Under the pieces are notes generated by a model, which saw nothing but the letters and a program-made list of their open reading frames with translations, was not told the origin of the DNA and made no database searches. A stretch of DNA of 30,396 nucleotides from Saccoglossus kowalevskii (taxonomy: Eukaryota; Hemichordata; Enteropneusta; Harrimaniidae): assembly GCF_000003605.2 (NCBI RefSeq), contig NW_003129371.1, positions 48,585-78,980 on the forward strand, read 5' to 3'. A program made the position numbers and the translations under genes. The stretch's first letter is position 1. Each line of letters starts with the position of its first letter. Below are positions 1 through 11,320 of this stretch, piece after piece.

Positions 1-300
1 AATTTTGGTGAATATTTTTGTCATTTTTGGTAAAAAGTGATATTTTCGACTTCTTGTTGAAAACTGTAAGTCCGATTGCTTTGATATTACATATATAGGT
101 ACTACATGTGGACCTCTCTCAGATTTGTTCGTTTTGTGATGATGTCTTCAATTCTCTAATTAATTTATTTTGGTGAATATTTTTGTAATTTTTGGTAAAA
201 AGTGATATTTTCGACTTCTTGTTAAAAACTGTAAGTCCGATTGCTTTGATACTATTCATATTGTTCATTTTCTAATGATGTCTTCAGTTCTTTAATTGAA
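1..300. repeat. AT-rich tandem repeat, period about 165 bp, two copies
   Basis: Two direct copies are visible. The first starts near base 2 and the second near base 167, both with attttggtgaatatttttgt. Both continue through a shared stretch ending in the word gtccgattgctttgata. The second copy lacks roughly 30 bases in its middle but recovers the end word gatgtcttca. There are no terminal inverted repeats or coding potential. The block lies in a RIC1 intron. I cannot assign it to a named family. Confidence 0.75.
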
Positions 301-555
301 ATGTGCATTGCTAACAGCGGAGCTATCTCAGCCGATAGGCTGCTTGTTTGTTAAGAGGTAACTGCCAGCTAAGTAGCTGTCTGCTTTACTTTACTTTGCA
401 TTTTTAATATTCAATTGTATAAAAAAAGTTTCATATTTTGGCCCCCTACTTCTAAATCCAGCCACCAACTCCAGAACTTTTCCTGCTGTGTTGTTTTTTC
501 ATAGTACTTTTTTTTTTTTACCATGGCTAATTTTCTGTCTTCTTATCTGTTTTAG

Positions 556-3500
556 GAATGTCTAAGAACTGAGGCATTAGATACAGCTGCTTCTTATCTC
601 ATCATATTACAGAATTTAGAACTACCAAAACTGAGTAGACATGTGAGTACATGATGATGCAATTATTATATATTATTATAACTATTTGCTGTCTCATATT
701 TTTACTGTTGACTGCCCACTTTGACAAAGCACAGGAAAATTGTCACTGCATAATTCAGTTGTTTACAGTATATGACATGGACAAATGTAATTAATTATGT
801 CATATAATGGTCAGTGGCTGCAATTCCATGTTTTAGCAACTTTCTTATATTTTGATATATGGTATTTAGAAATTCATCTCTAATAAAATTAACCCAATAA
901 TTGCATTTATGGTATGCTGCATCAGTAAAACATTATTGACCATAGACACACCTCTGTAATTTACGTGATACAAAACTGAATTTTGGCAACACCTGAAAAC
1001 ACTTAAGTCCCAGCTGGAAGAGAATAGTCATACAGTAATGAGCTTAACAATCTTGATGTGTCATTGAGGTTTTCAGAATACATGCAAACTGGATCTGGTA
1101 TAAATGTTGTTCATGAATAGACGTAATGTGAAAGCATCTTTCACAATTGTGTCAAATCATATAGACAAGGCACAATCAGACAAGCTGTTCTTTGAATGGT
1201 TTTACTGTTAGGTGGCAGGACGGCCAATCAGGTACATTTGCATTGACTTCAGATCATGTGATAACGTATTATTGTTATTGCAGCATGCCACTCAGTTACT
1301 TGACACAGCATTAGACCTTGGTAAATGGGAACTCTGTAAAGACCTTGTACGCTTCCTTCGAGCTATTGGACCAAATGATCCAGAGTCTTCCCCAAGAACG
1401 CCGGCACCCATAAACTCACCGGGTATATTCCCAATGGCTGCCACCTCACCAAAAGGAGACAACGTATCAGCATTCCCATTTAGTCCGTCATCGGCTGCAC
1501 AGAGAGTTAGAAGTAGTAGTTATACCAGTGTACCGTATCCAAGTGGACCAGAAAAATCACGATCTATGACTCAACCAAAGCAAGTGCCAGATAGGAAGTA
1601 AGTTGTATAAATAGATTTTAAAAGGTTTGTGTTGTACATTGCAATTATTTAGTTGCAATGAAACTAAAAACCCTTACTGATCTCAAATCAAGGTTAATAT
1701 CACTGTCATATTGTTTCAGATACCAACACAGCAACATTGCCAGCTAAGTTGCTGACTGGTTTTCTGTGCACGTCTCTACATTGTTAGGAACAAGTTGGAT
1801 CAAATCAACAGTAGATATCAAACTAATATATAAGAACACATTGAATATCAATAGAAGATGTGATTCCCTTTCAATCTATTTCATTGAATCAAATAAATTG
1901 TAGTATGACAAATGGCAAAATTATCCCAAAAAATTATTAAACAAAATGTACGTGCTGATGGTCTTGTGTGTCTGTCCACAATTGCTGGTGAGTGTCTCGT
2001 GTGCGGCATAACACTAGTCTAAGAGTAAATAGTGTTGTTTTCAATCCATTGTATTTCCCAATACATGAATATAATGCTATATTATTATGTTTTATAAACA
2101 TGTTAGATTGATCATCTCGTTCTTAATTTCTCTTCCAACAAATTTGTTTTACTAGTGTACCATATGCAATTATTCAAATGGCACACTGTCGTAAAAATGA
2201 TTTGATCTGAGTGGTTCTAATCTTGTAATAATCTTGAGACATGCATTGCAAACTAGTCAGCTACAGACAGCCATGCTGCTGTTTTGGTGTCCAATGTGGC
2301 AGTGACAGTAAAAAGTTGCATACATTTAATAGTGAATGAAACTTGGCTATTGAGTCTGTGGCATATAAATCCCAGAATATAAATTGCTACGTTTTCACAC
2401 TCAAACTCAAGAATTATGATTATAGTAAGGTTGAAGCAATTATGCTCCACATTTCATTTCAGAAGTCCTCGCAAAGACACTGGTGCAGCAGTAGATGAAT
2501 TCTTCTTAGACACCATCATCACTAGGCATGCTAGAAAACTACTCGGTGCTGGAAAACTTAAAGACTTAGGGTTGTTTGCTGCTCACCTTGAATTCCCACT
2601 CATTGGATGGTTACACAGAGAAAGGTGAGTATAGAATTGGCTCCTACTTGAGCAATGAAATTCTGCAGTATTGCAGTGTATGGCACAGAACCACAGTCAG
2701 CTGGCGCACACGTGATAATAAAATGAATGCAGCATAAAACTAAATAAGAGACAAGTTGTGAAACATGTTTTTCAGATTCCTACAAATCTGGACAAAAATA
2801 CCAATCTTTCACAAAAATACGATCTGTTGGAGTTATATTAAGCCAACCGATAACAAAATTTGGCCGAATTCATCAGCTGGTGTATTATGTATAGTTTGTG
2901 ATTATCCCTAGATTACGAGTGGCTAAAGTGGATGACTTCGTGCAAAGTCTGAAGAATATTCATCAGGATTTCATGTGGCCGCTACCTACATTTCCACTTA
3001 TGTCTCAGCTGCCACCTCCCAGGAATATAGGTAAGCTTGAGTCTATCATTAATTGTATTCCCTGTGTTGAGTAGAAAGGAATGGTATGCGTGGAAAATTA
3101 TTATAAGAGTTTATAAATGACAAGAAAGGGTATTTAGTAGCGGACATAAGACATCTCTGGGAAAATTAGCATATTTGGCAGGAGATAATAACCGAGTGTA
3201 AACCTTGAATATTTTATAGCCAGTTTATTCTGTTTGGAGCAAGATCACAGATATAAGACCTTACTTCAGTCAATCAGATGGCTAGATTTGGACTAACCAT
3301 GTTGTCATTGTGCTTAAACTAATTTCAATCAATTTGTAAGATCATACATAATAATCTTTCATTATGGCAATAAATTCACTTTGGGATATTGGTGTGAAGG
3401 AACGATCAAAGTGTGGTGTGTCAATTCATTCATGTTTACATTTAGGACTCTACACTAAAATGGTAATGCAATTTTTTACCAAGGATAATCCTTCAACATA

Positions 3501-6437
3501 AACCACATATTGTGTTTATTATATACCGTAGTAGATCATAAAGTGATGGTTACATATTTGTGATCACATAAATGCCCTGTCATTTATGTATTGAAATGCT
3601 TGTGTTACTAATAGAGTAAATACAGTGATAAAGTTTTAGTAGAGACAAATCTTAAACACTGGATATAACTGTTCTATGGTCTCAGGCTGTTTCTGTTGTT
3701 TTTCAGGTCGCTCAGTTTCCAAGTCCTCATCATGTACACCTTCCCAGACCGGTGCAGAAAATGACATGAATGGACTTTCCCTCGATGATGAAGTAGATTC
3801 TGGTATCCTGGCAACGAATGGTAGTAGCTATGGTAACAGTCCATCCACATCAACATCCAGGGGTCGACATCAGACAACGCATGCTGATTTCTTACTCTGT
3901 GACACCAAGACTGAGGATGCTGTTTTACGACCTGTCAATGCTAACAAAGGTATGAGGACTGTAAAACTTGCTCTTATTAAATGTATTGAGATACTTGTCT
4001 ATTAGTTGACTCATAATGTACCAATAATAGATAAAGAAATTCATGGTTTGTGCTGGTGATGATGAACACAACTGCATTGTACCTGTATGTAAATTGCACT
4101 GATATTGCAGAGTAACAACCTTTCCAGATGTCTCTACTTTTACTTTTGTTTCATACTAAAATTTATGTTTATACTGTTGCCAAATTACGTAAAAGGACAA
4201 CACACTGTTTCCTAGAGTATTTTTCATCTACGGCACACATATTATTGAAATACTGAAAGCATATTATTTAATAGAATTTGGCTCCAGCAACATGTTTTAA
4301 GGTGAGCAGCTACGACACTGTTGTTAAAAATGGCGTTTGAATAATGAACGAACTGTGAATTTGTACATGTACTTGTAAGAAATAAGATTGTGATGTTATT
4401 TTAAAATTTCACGCATGGTAGCACCACTTGCCTAGCTGTTTTACATGTAAATGGAAGACATTTCTTGTTATTGTTACAGGTGTTGGCAACGATGAAGTAA
4501 GCCTAAGTACTTGTACCACAACAGAAATCACGTCAGAGAACAGTTCAACACTCGGTGAGAGTGAGTTTGGAGCGTTTGATGACAGTATGTGGGGATCTAG
4601 CCAACAGTTGGCTGAGTTAGAGCTGCTATCTCAAGAACTTGTTCACCAAGGATCTCCACAGTCAGAAGCAGAATTAAAGTAAGGACTAAAAAAATAAAGG
4701 AAATCCATAGTTTGGTACATGAAAATCTTTGAAAGTTTCAGCTACATGCACTGTGCCATAATTTAGCTAAATTATCTAACTGATTTATTTCAGATATTTA
4801 CTGAAAATATTTTCGGAAGCAACATGTTTGGAATGGAGTTTACTGATAGCTGTGGTGCTGAGAGATGCCGTGCTGGTTACGAGTGTTGTGAATACTGCCA
4901 GCATGATAGACTGCCCTCTAGAGATGGTGGGGAGAATGAGAGAAGGATTGTCATACTTGGAACTGTGGGCTGATACAGAGTGGTATGTGGCAACTCACTT
5001 TGATGATGTATATTATGTAAACTATACCATGTTGCCCAACACGTTTACAACAATATGCCCTCTTTGCTATTTTGATGTTTGACTGACATACATGGCTTTC
5101 CTGTACTGCATTAAATAGTTAAATTTTGATGTGACAAAAGTCATATATTTAAAACTCAATATCTATAAATCCATGTTACTTTTTGCCTTGTCTGTTTCAT
5201 CTTAGATAATTGTCTGTCCTCATTGTTGTTGACTCTGTTTTTCTTGTGATTACAATACGAGTTTTTATCCAATTTCTTTCAAACTTGGATATAATATTAA
5301 TCATTTTGGAATCTTGACCAGTTGAATTATGGTTTGTAATCTATGTATAATTTTCGGTATATTGGTTAATTTTCACTCAAAATTGTTGTCTTCTTGTGAT
5401 TACAATACGAGTTTTTATCCAATTGCTTTCAAACTTGGATATAATATTAATCATTTTGGAATTGTTGTCTTGTTATTACAATAACTCAAACAATTTTTAT
5501 CTGATCATCTTCAAATTTGATAATCTTATCAATCACTATGAAATCTCAACCAATTTCAAATTTGGTGTAACTAGCAAGTGTGATGGGGTATAAATTGTTT
5601 TCATTATAAATCAAAAACTTCAAATCTGGATGGTATTTTATTTTGCTTGTATATATAACTGTACTATTATCTGGGAACTTTTACACAATTCCTGTTGTAA
5701 TTTTTCTATAATTATATTTATATAATTGAGATTAATAAGTACATGTTTTTTTGTATGAGGAACATGAATATTAATTATTTTTTCATTATGATGACTTCAT
5801 TGTTCTCGTCTATTTTTGATCACAATTGTTCCCAACTAAATTTTAGCATTTATTTTTCTGCTCAAAATGTTCTGATGTTTATTGCATTGTTTCAGGACAT
5901 TTATACTCACTTTTGACATATAAGGAAAAGATGGTGCATCATTAGTTTGTATCCATCCATGCATTTGTTTTTTTAATCTAGATTCACAATGGACACGGTT
6001 ATAATAGTTGTGCTATGTTTATAATGTGGCTCTAGAAGGCCACAAACATTTGTTGATTTGCTTTTTGTATTTGTATCACAGTCCTATCTTTTGAATTTCA
6101 ACAAATGCTGTAATTCTAACACATTTTTCTATTTCTCAGCCCTAGTTACAGGCCATTTCTGTACAGTCTGAAATCCCAACAGCAAGTGTTAGCAGCTATC
6201 GCCAACAACTCACCTGTAGTTACCAAGTCACTGAGTAAAACACCACCAACCACACCAACCATGCCAACACCAGAGAACTCTTTCACTGGATCCGAGCTCA
6301 GTTTTCATAGTTCCCATGGAAACCATACAGACGATGAAACTGAATGTAACTTTGACTATAAAAATGATGAAGACTTTCTTACAATGGAAGCAACCGTTCA
6401 GACTGAAGAGGCGGGCTACCAGTGTCAAGTTTCGTGA
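556..6437 (+). CDS. RIC1: RIC1 homologue, C-terminal part (8 coding exons), 5' truncated by window
   Basis: RIC1 with RGP1 forms the guanine nucleotide exchange factor that activates RAB6 on Golgi membranes for retrograde endosome-to-Golgi traffic. Visible exons: 556-642, 1284-1597, 2463-2624, 2912-3030, 3707-3949, 4480-4678, 4794-4982, 6140-6437. All have AG acceptors and GT donors, and the phases join without a break to give 536 codons plus stop (TGA 6435-6437). Family-diagnostic stretches are LRTEALDTAASYLIILQNLE in the first exon, HATQLLDTALDLGKWEL then DLVRF in the second, RHARKLL and KDLGLFAAHLEF in the third, VDDFVQSLKNIHQDFMWPLP in the fourth, and ELELLSQELV before YLLKIF in exons six and seven. 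The protein ends in a short acidic tail and CQVS, like the vertebrate C terminus. Serine/threonine-rich linkers lie in exons two, five and eight. Product identity is recognised from family memory; species-level orthology is inferred. Confidence 0.93.
643..1283 (+). other. RIC1 intron (between first and second visible exons)
   Basis: GT donor at 643 (gtgagt) and AG acceptor ending at 1283. It joins at phase 0 between a histidine codon and the HAT codons. I see only AT-rich sequence, with no repeat or small gene. Confidence 0.85.
1598..2462 (+). other. RIC1 intron
   Basis: Donor gtaagt at 1598 and acceptor ttcag ending at 2462; phase 2. Near 1734 the word ccagctaagttgctg resembles ccagctaagtagctg near 364, a short palindrome-like motif. 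Otherwise I see nothing in it. Confidence 0.85.
3031..3706 (+). other. RIC1 intron
   Basis: Donor gtaagc at 3031 and acceptor tttcag ending at 3706; phase 1. No feature is recognisable inside. Confidence 0.85.
3950..4479 (+). other. RIC1 intron
   Basis: Donor gtatga at 3950 and acceptor ttacag ending at 4479; phase 1. It lies between glycine-splitting codons of the serine/threonine-rich linker. No feature is recognisable inside. Confidence 0.8.
4983..6139 (+). other. RIC1 last intron, carrying AT-rich repeats
   Basis: Donor gtatgt at 4983 and acceptor tctcag ending at 6139; phase 2. It splits a cysteine codon in the conserved segment that runs ...TE-C-PSYRPF. Its middle holds the 150-bp repeat annotated at 5241. 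Confidence 0.85.
5241..5580. repeat. AT-rich direct repeat, period 150 bp, plus a diverged third copy
   Basis: Bases 5241-5312 and 5391-5462 match over about 72 bases with one clear mismatch (ccaatttctttc versus ccaattgctttc), exactly 150 bases apart. A third, diverged copy starts near 5467 (ttgttattacaataactc) and preserves the order of words as far as ggtgtaact near 5575. There are no terminal inverted repeats. The general style (fixed words joined by pyrimidine-rich stretches) recalls the repeat at 1-300, with shared words such as attgctttcaaa and attgctttgata. A common origin is inference only. Confidence 0.75.
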
Positions 6438-9400
6438 CAGTCCCGTAACTTTCCATAGAAAACACAGATATATGATATTGGTGTGAATGGCAACGGGAGT
6501 CATGGTTTATATTTGCATGCAACCTAAAACGGGGTGCTCTGCTCATGGATTTGGAGAGATATTTATGTATTGCATGTGGAACTTGTGAAGAAAAAATGGA
6601 TTTAATTTAATTTAATTTTATTGATGATTAATTTCCAAAGAAATTTTAAATAATATATCATATATTGAGAAGTTTTTGGGCAAAGCGGAATACCGAGTGG
6701 TACAGTAAATGTACAGTAAATACTGTATGTATTGAATCTGATTGGACAGTTCTCTTAGTATTGATGGAGGTCAGTGATATTATGCCAATACACTATTCAC
6801 TGCGAGATCTTGCATTATGTTTGAAATCCAACATACAAGCAAAAGTCAGAATTTTTGCATCAGATGTTTGCTCTGTGCCTTTTACGCAATACGCGAGATC
6901 GCACAGTGAATGGATCATCTATTGTGGCATCCAAAACATGAATTAACCTGGGTAGTCTTGATCAGCCATAATCATTTGTAAGTTGTTGTTGTCACTCACT
7001 GCACAGATGCAATAGAAGCTACTGCCAGCGTTTCATGTGTCCTTACATTTATTTGCTCAATCGGAATCTTCCATATTGAAATAAACATGTTTGTATTGTA
7101 GTGGCGTTTTCCAGCTGTCGTATCAATTGCTGGCAGTAGTACTAGGGAAACCATGCAGACAGACAATATGCAAATGAGTTACTGTTCAAAGTTTTATAGG
7201 TACTGTACCACTCCCTTGTGCTGTTGTCTTTTGAGTGAGCTGTTATATGAATTCCTGGAAACATACATGCCGTTCCAAAGACAAATAATCAAGACTGTTT
7301 TATAGTCTAATTTGAGTATTCCAAAAGAAGGTGATAGTATTTGTTCTTCATTTTATATACGAGTATTTACAGTGTACATATTTAGCATATTTAAAGAAAG
7401 CGTTTTATTTTGGAAATTCTACAAAAAAAAAAGCTTCATGAAAACTTGTCCAAAGTTGTTTAAATGTCATGAATTATGTATAGTAATTGAATTTACGCCT
7501 TCATAGGTGATTTAAATGAAGTCTTTTCATGACTGATTGCTACAGACGTGAATCATATCATGTCTGTTTATTTTGTCTGTTCAGGATATTGCATGTGAGT
7601 TTAGCTCAAAACGCTTATAATAGCTGTCGTACTGTGACGGAACCAACATATACTTTACGGGTTTTGCTCCTAAGAGCTCGCTGACTGAAGAATCTTATAT
7701 TACACAAGTACATACATGTACATCTACTGAATTTATCTTGGTCACCGTATTTGATGGCCAATGGCAGAATGCAAATCGTTTGTTGGTTACCACGTAACCT
7801 TTTTACAAAGATCAGTTATTTTTTTTTTAGTTTTCCACTGCATGGCAATTATGGGGGAGGGGGGCAGGACACTTGTCTAATATTATAATATATCTGCCTC
7901 TTTCCAAAAGACAAATATATTATAATAAATTTATTTATTTATATGGGAGCACCTTGATCGTCTTCTGCGAAGTATTTTTAGTATTACTATGCAAGTGTGA
8001 GTCACTTTTATAAAAGAGTAAACCAATTGAATTACACTTACCTTACAAGAATTTAGTAGTAATAGTTAATCTTAGATATGGGTTAACACATTAATGCGTT
8101 AGGTCAAGATATAAATGAATTACCATTACATGGTATGCTTGGATTACTGTGTGCTATTATTCACTTGTTTTAAATTTATAATTTTAACATTTAAACTGTA
8201 ACTGCAATGAATGCACAGGGTTTGGTGGTTTGCTGTCATGCCTGTAATTTATGCGCCAAGTTTGATTCGTCTTAAACATACATCGAACCTGAAAGTCTGC
8301 CATTGTGTTTAAACTTGTCTATGTACAATTATTTTGTTTTAATAATGAGAGGTTCTTGACTCGTTTCATGATTATAGTGTACTGCCAACAAGCTACAATG
8401 TTTTTTTTTGTTTCTTTTTGCGCATACCATTTAGCTCCTTTGCATGTCATGAATGCTGCATATAAGTTTAAATGTTTTTTTTCTCTTTTTTGAATTATTT
8501 ATCTGCCATTTTCTGATTTAATGAAGATTATTGTGTTTAGGTTTTGCCATTTACTGTTTCAGCTATTGACACATTGCCTTTCCATGAAGGTTTCCAGCAG
8601 GCCATGTGTTAAAGGAAGACATCTGTGTTTTATGTTAATATTCAATTGGTGCCATCAAGTTTACTACTCCCCTGTAACAATTTACTCTGAATCAATTACT
8701 GTAATTGCATGTTGTGTTTTTTTGTTCAGTCAAGTTCTGCAATGTAAATGTTGTTTTATTTTATTTTTTAATCTTTGGTTTAATTTACCATTACCAAAAA
8801 TTGGTGATTGATTTGGTGATTGATTTGGTGATTGATATGGTGATTGATTTGTCCTCTAAGCAGTCTATCCCTTAAGGTTCTTTGAGCCAAACATACAGAA
8901 AGGCAATGAAAAGAACCTGTGAGACAAAACAATTTAGCAAATAATGCCTGTCAGTGACAATTGTGAAATTCTTGTAGGAGTGACAAATTTTCCCAGGGTC
9001 CTACAACATGTGTCAGCGACTTTAGCAAAATTTTGTCTTCACAAATACCATAAAATCATGAAAACATCTACTAGCAATGGTTTACCATGTATATATATGA
9101 AATGTGTCTTCCCAGATCGTCAGGCATGTGTTAATGGGATATTCAAGTGAATTTCTTTCTCTATATCATGCATGTGTTTTCTCAGAAATTTGACGAAGAT
9201 CAACAAACTATGCCGAACCCATTACAACCTGGGACAGAATTGTGTTTCTTGTACATTGCAAAATATGGCAGTGATTTTTATTCATGCATATCAAGGGTAC
9301 TGTATTCTTTGTTGTGGGTTATGAGTTATTCATTACTACTTGTCTCAAAAAATGGACAATGTTGCCGCAAGATCAGACACGCTGATAAATAACAGAACAC

Positions 9401-9760
9401 AAAGACAGTGTTGTTAACTTGTTGTTATTACATGGGCCATCGTTATCACAATTTATATGTAACAGACACTCTATTCTGTCCTGGGTTGTATTACCGAGTT
9501 AAGTTGGTCAATTTCGGGGTATTTTATTGTTTGTGGCAGTTTGAGGGTGACGTCTGTTACTGGCCACAAAACATTTGAAATCAAGTTGGTGTGGGTGATA
9601 ACATGAATTGTTCTCTGTAACCTCTAGAAATTATAGCTTACTTGACCTGTGATAATTCTGCTATGTTGTATTTTGTGTATGTCAATATACTTTACCTTTC
9701 AGTATCAACCAGTTTGTAAAATAGTATAACTGCAGATGTAAATAAAATTTTATTGGTATG
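6438..9760 (+). other. RIC1 3' UTR and downstream intergenic DNA, end uncertain
   Basis: No convincing coding sequence is present; the reading frames here are short and unlike any family I know. Poly(A) signals AATAAA occur at 7080-7085, 7924-7929 and 9741-9746, so the transcript could end soon after 7085 or as late as about 9760. U-rich tracts are frequent. A (TTTAA) run lies at 6601-6619. Small inverted repeats at 6803-6911 and 7018-7139 are reported as findings. A short tandem 12-mer lies at 8802-8850. Confidence 0.5.
8802..8850. repeat. 12-bp tandem repeat, about four copies
   Basis: The unit tggtgattgatt repeats four times with one base change (gatatgg in the last copy). It is a simple sequence tract in the RIC1 downstream region. 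Confidence 0.85.
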
Positions 9761-9981
9761 ATTATTCATCACTGTGTTTATCTGAAATATGATGTTGTCT
9801 TGCGACAGGTAACACCTGAGTGGAGCAAAACGACCACTCAGCGTGTAGTGACTGTTACAGTGAGTGTAAAGGAATAATACCCGGTATCATGATTGTTTCC
9901 CAGATAATCACTCGCAATGTTTACAAGAGAGCAACAATGTTAGTATTTCTCTTTTTAAAACTTCTGCCATACAACTTTAAT

Positions 9982-10845
9982 CACACTGTGATCATAATGT
10001 CGTACCCTGATACAATAATGATCTTATGACCAATGATACACTGTGTGATCATAATGTCGTACCCTGATACAATAATGATCTTATGACCAATGATACACTG
10101 TGTGATCATAATGTCGTACCCTGATACAATAATGATCTTATGACCAATGATACACTGTGTGATCATAATGTCGTACCCTGATACAATAATGATCTTATGA
10201 CCAATGATACACTGTGTGATCATAATGTCGTACCCTGATACAATAATGATCTTATGACCAATGATACACTGTGATCATAATGTCGTACCCTGATACAATA
10301 ATGATCTTATGACCAATGATACACTGTGTGATCATAATGTCGTACCCTGATACAATAATGATCTTATGACCAATGATACACTGTGTGATCATAATGTCGT
10401 ACCCTGATACAATAATGATCTTATGACCAATGATACACTGTGATCATAATGTCGTACCCTGATACAATAATGATCTTATGACCAATGATACACTGTGTGA
10501 TCATAATGTAGTCCCCTGATACAATAATGATCTCATGACCAATGATACACTGTGTGATCATAATGTAGTCCTCTGATACAATAATGATCTCATGACCAAT
10601 GATGCACTGTGTGATCATAATGTAGTCCCCTGATACAACCATGATCAACGTCTAATGATACACTGTGTGATCATAATGTAGTCCCCTGATACAACCATGA
10701 TCAACGTCTAATTATACACTGTGTGACCATAACATAGTCCCCTGATACAACCATAATTGACTGATACACTGTGATCATAATATAGTCACCTGATACAACC
10801 ATAATAACATGGCCAATTATACTCTAGGTGTTCATAATGTAATTC
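9982..10845. repeat. 57-bp minisatellite, about 15 copies, graded divergence
   Basis: The marker gatcataatg (or a variant) starts at 9990, 10047, 10104, 10161, 10218, 10273, 10330, 10387, 10442, 10499, 10556, 10613, 10669, 10725 and 10773, with a degraded copy near 10830. Spacings are mostly 57, with 55 twice, 56 twice and one 48. Left copies are nearly identical (gtcgtaccc, atcttatgacc). From about 10499 copies change to gtagtcccc and atctcatgacc, and later to acaaccatgatcaacg. Because 57 is 19 codons, the minus strand stays open across several copies. That frame is a by-product of the period, not a gene. Confidence 0.95.
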
Positions 10846-11320
10846 CCACATCAAAAAAATTGTGGGGGTACAAAAAAACGTTGATGAATATATGATATGA
10901 TTAACCATGCAGGCGTCAATACCTCTAAATCCGTACTTGTGAAGAACTATTCCGTATTATTGGAAAGTTATGCAACGCCAATTCATCACCTCATATCAAT
11001 TTCACATCACATTTACCTGCCAATAATCATTATGGGCAATTGGCAGTGGTGGATCTAGGGGGGACACCCCCCCCCCCACCACCACCACCACCAACGATCA
11101 TTCATATCATCTGGATTACGCATAGCTTCTCTGCAATTTACGAATCTTGCCCCCCTCCAAAAAAAAAAAACATTTTGCTGGATCCGCCCCTGGACAATTC
11201 TGCCATGACAAATCTATTTGTGATATACTTAGAGGCTATCTCAGTGCCTAAGACCAAAAAATAACTATCAACGTCGTGTTGCTTGGGCAATTGTGTATCT
11301 GTCTGCGGGGATGATGTTCG
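10846..11320. other. Intergenic DNA with low-complexity and a short transposon
   Basis: Apart from the small hAT-like element at 11044-11192 and its poly-C and (CCA)n core, I see no gene or repeat here. Confidence 0.5.
11044..11192. mobile_element. Short hAT-like non-autonomous element (MITE)
   Basis: The left end cagtggtggatctagg and the reverse complement of the right end (caggggcggatccagc) match at 13 of 16 positions. They follow the CAGNGGCGGATCC pattern common at hAT termini. The core is a C run, a (CCA)n run and an A run, with no coding sequence. Flanking sequence is ggcaattg on the left and gacaattc on the right, 6 of 8 identical if the left end is taken one base earlier. This is compatible with a decayed 8-bp target duplication. 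Superfamily assignment rests on the ends only. Confidence 0.6.

Noticed and set aside
6665-6946. 93-codon + frame in the RIC1 downstream region
   Set aside because: Lies in probable 3' UTR across an inverted repeat; sequence resembles no family.
9982-10845. Possible CRISPR array because of regular repeats
   Set aside because: Units are contiguous 57-mers without unique spacers and the DNA is clearly from an animal nucleus.
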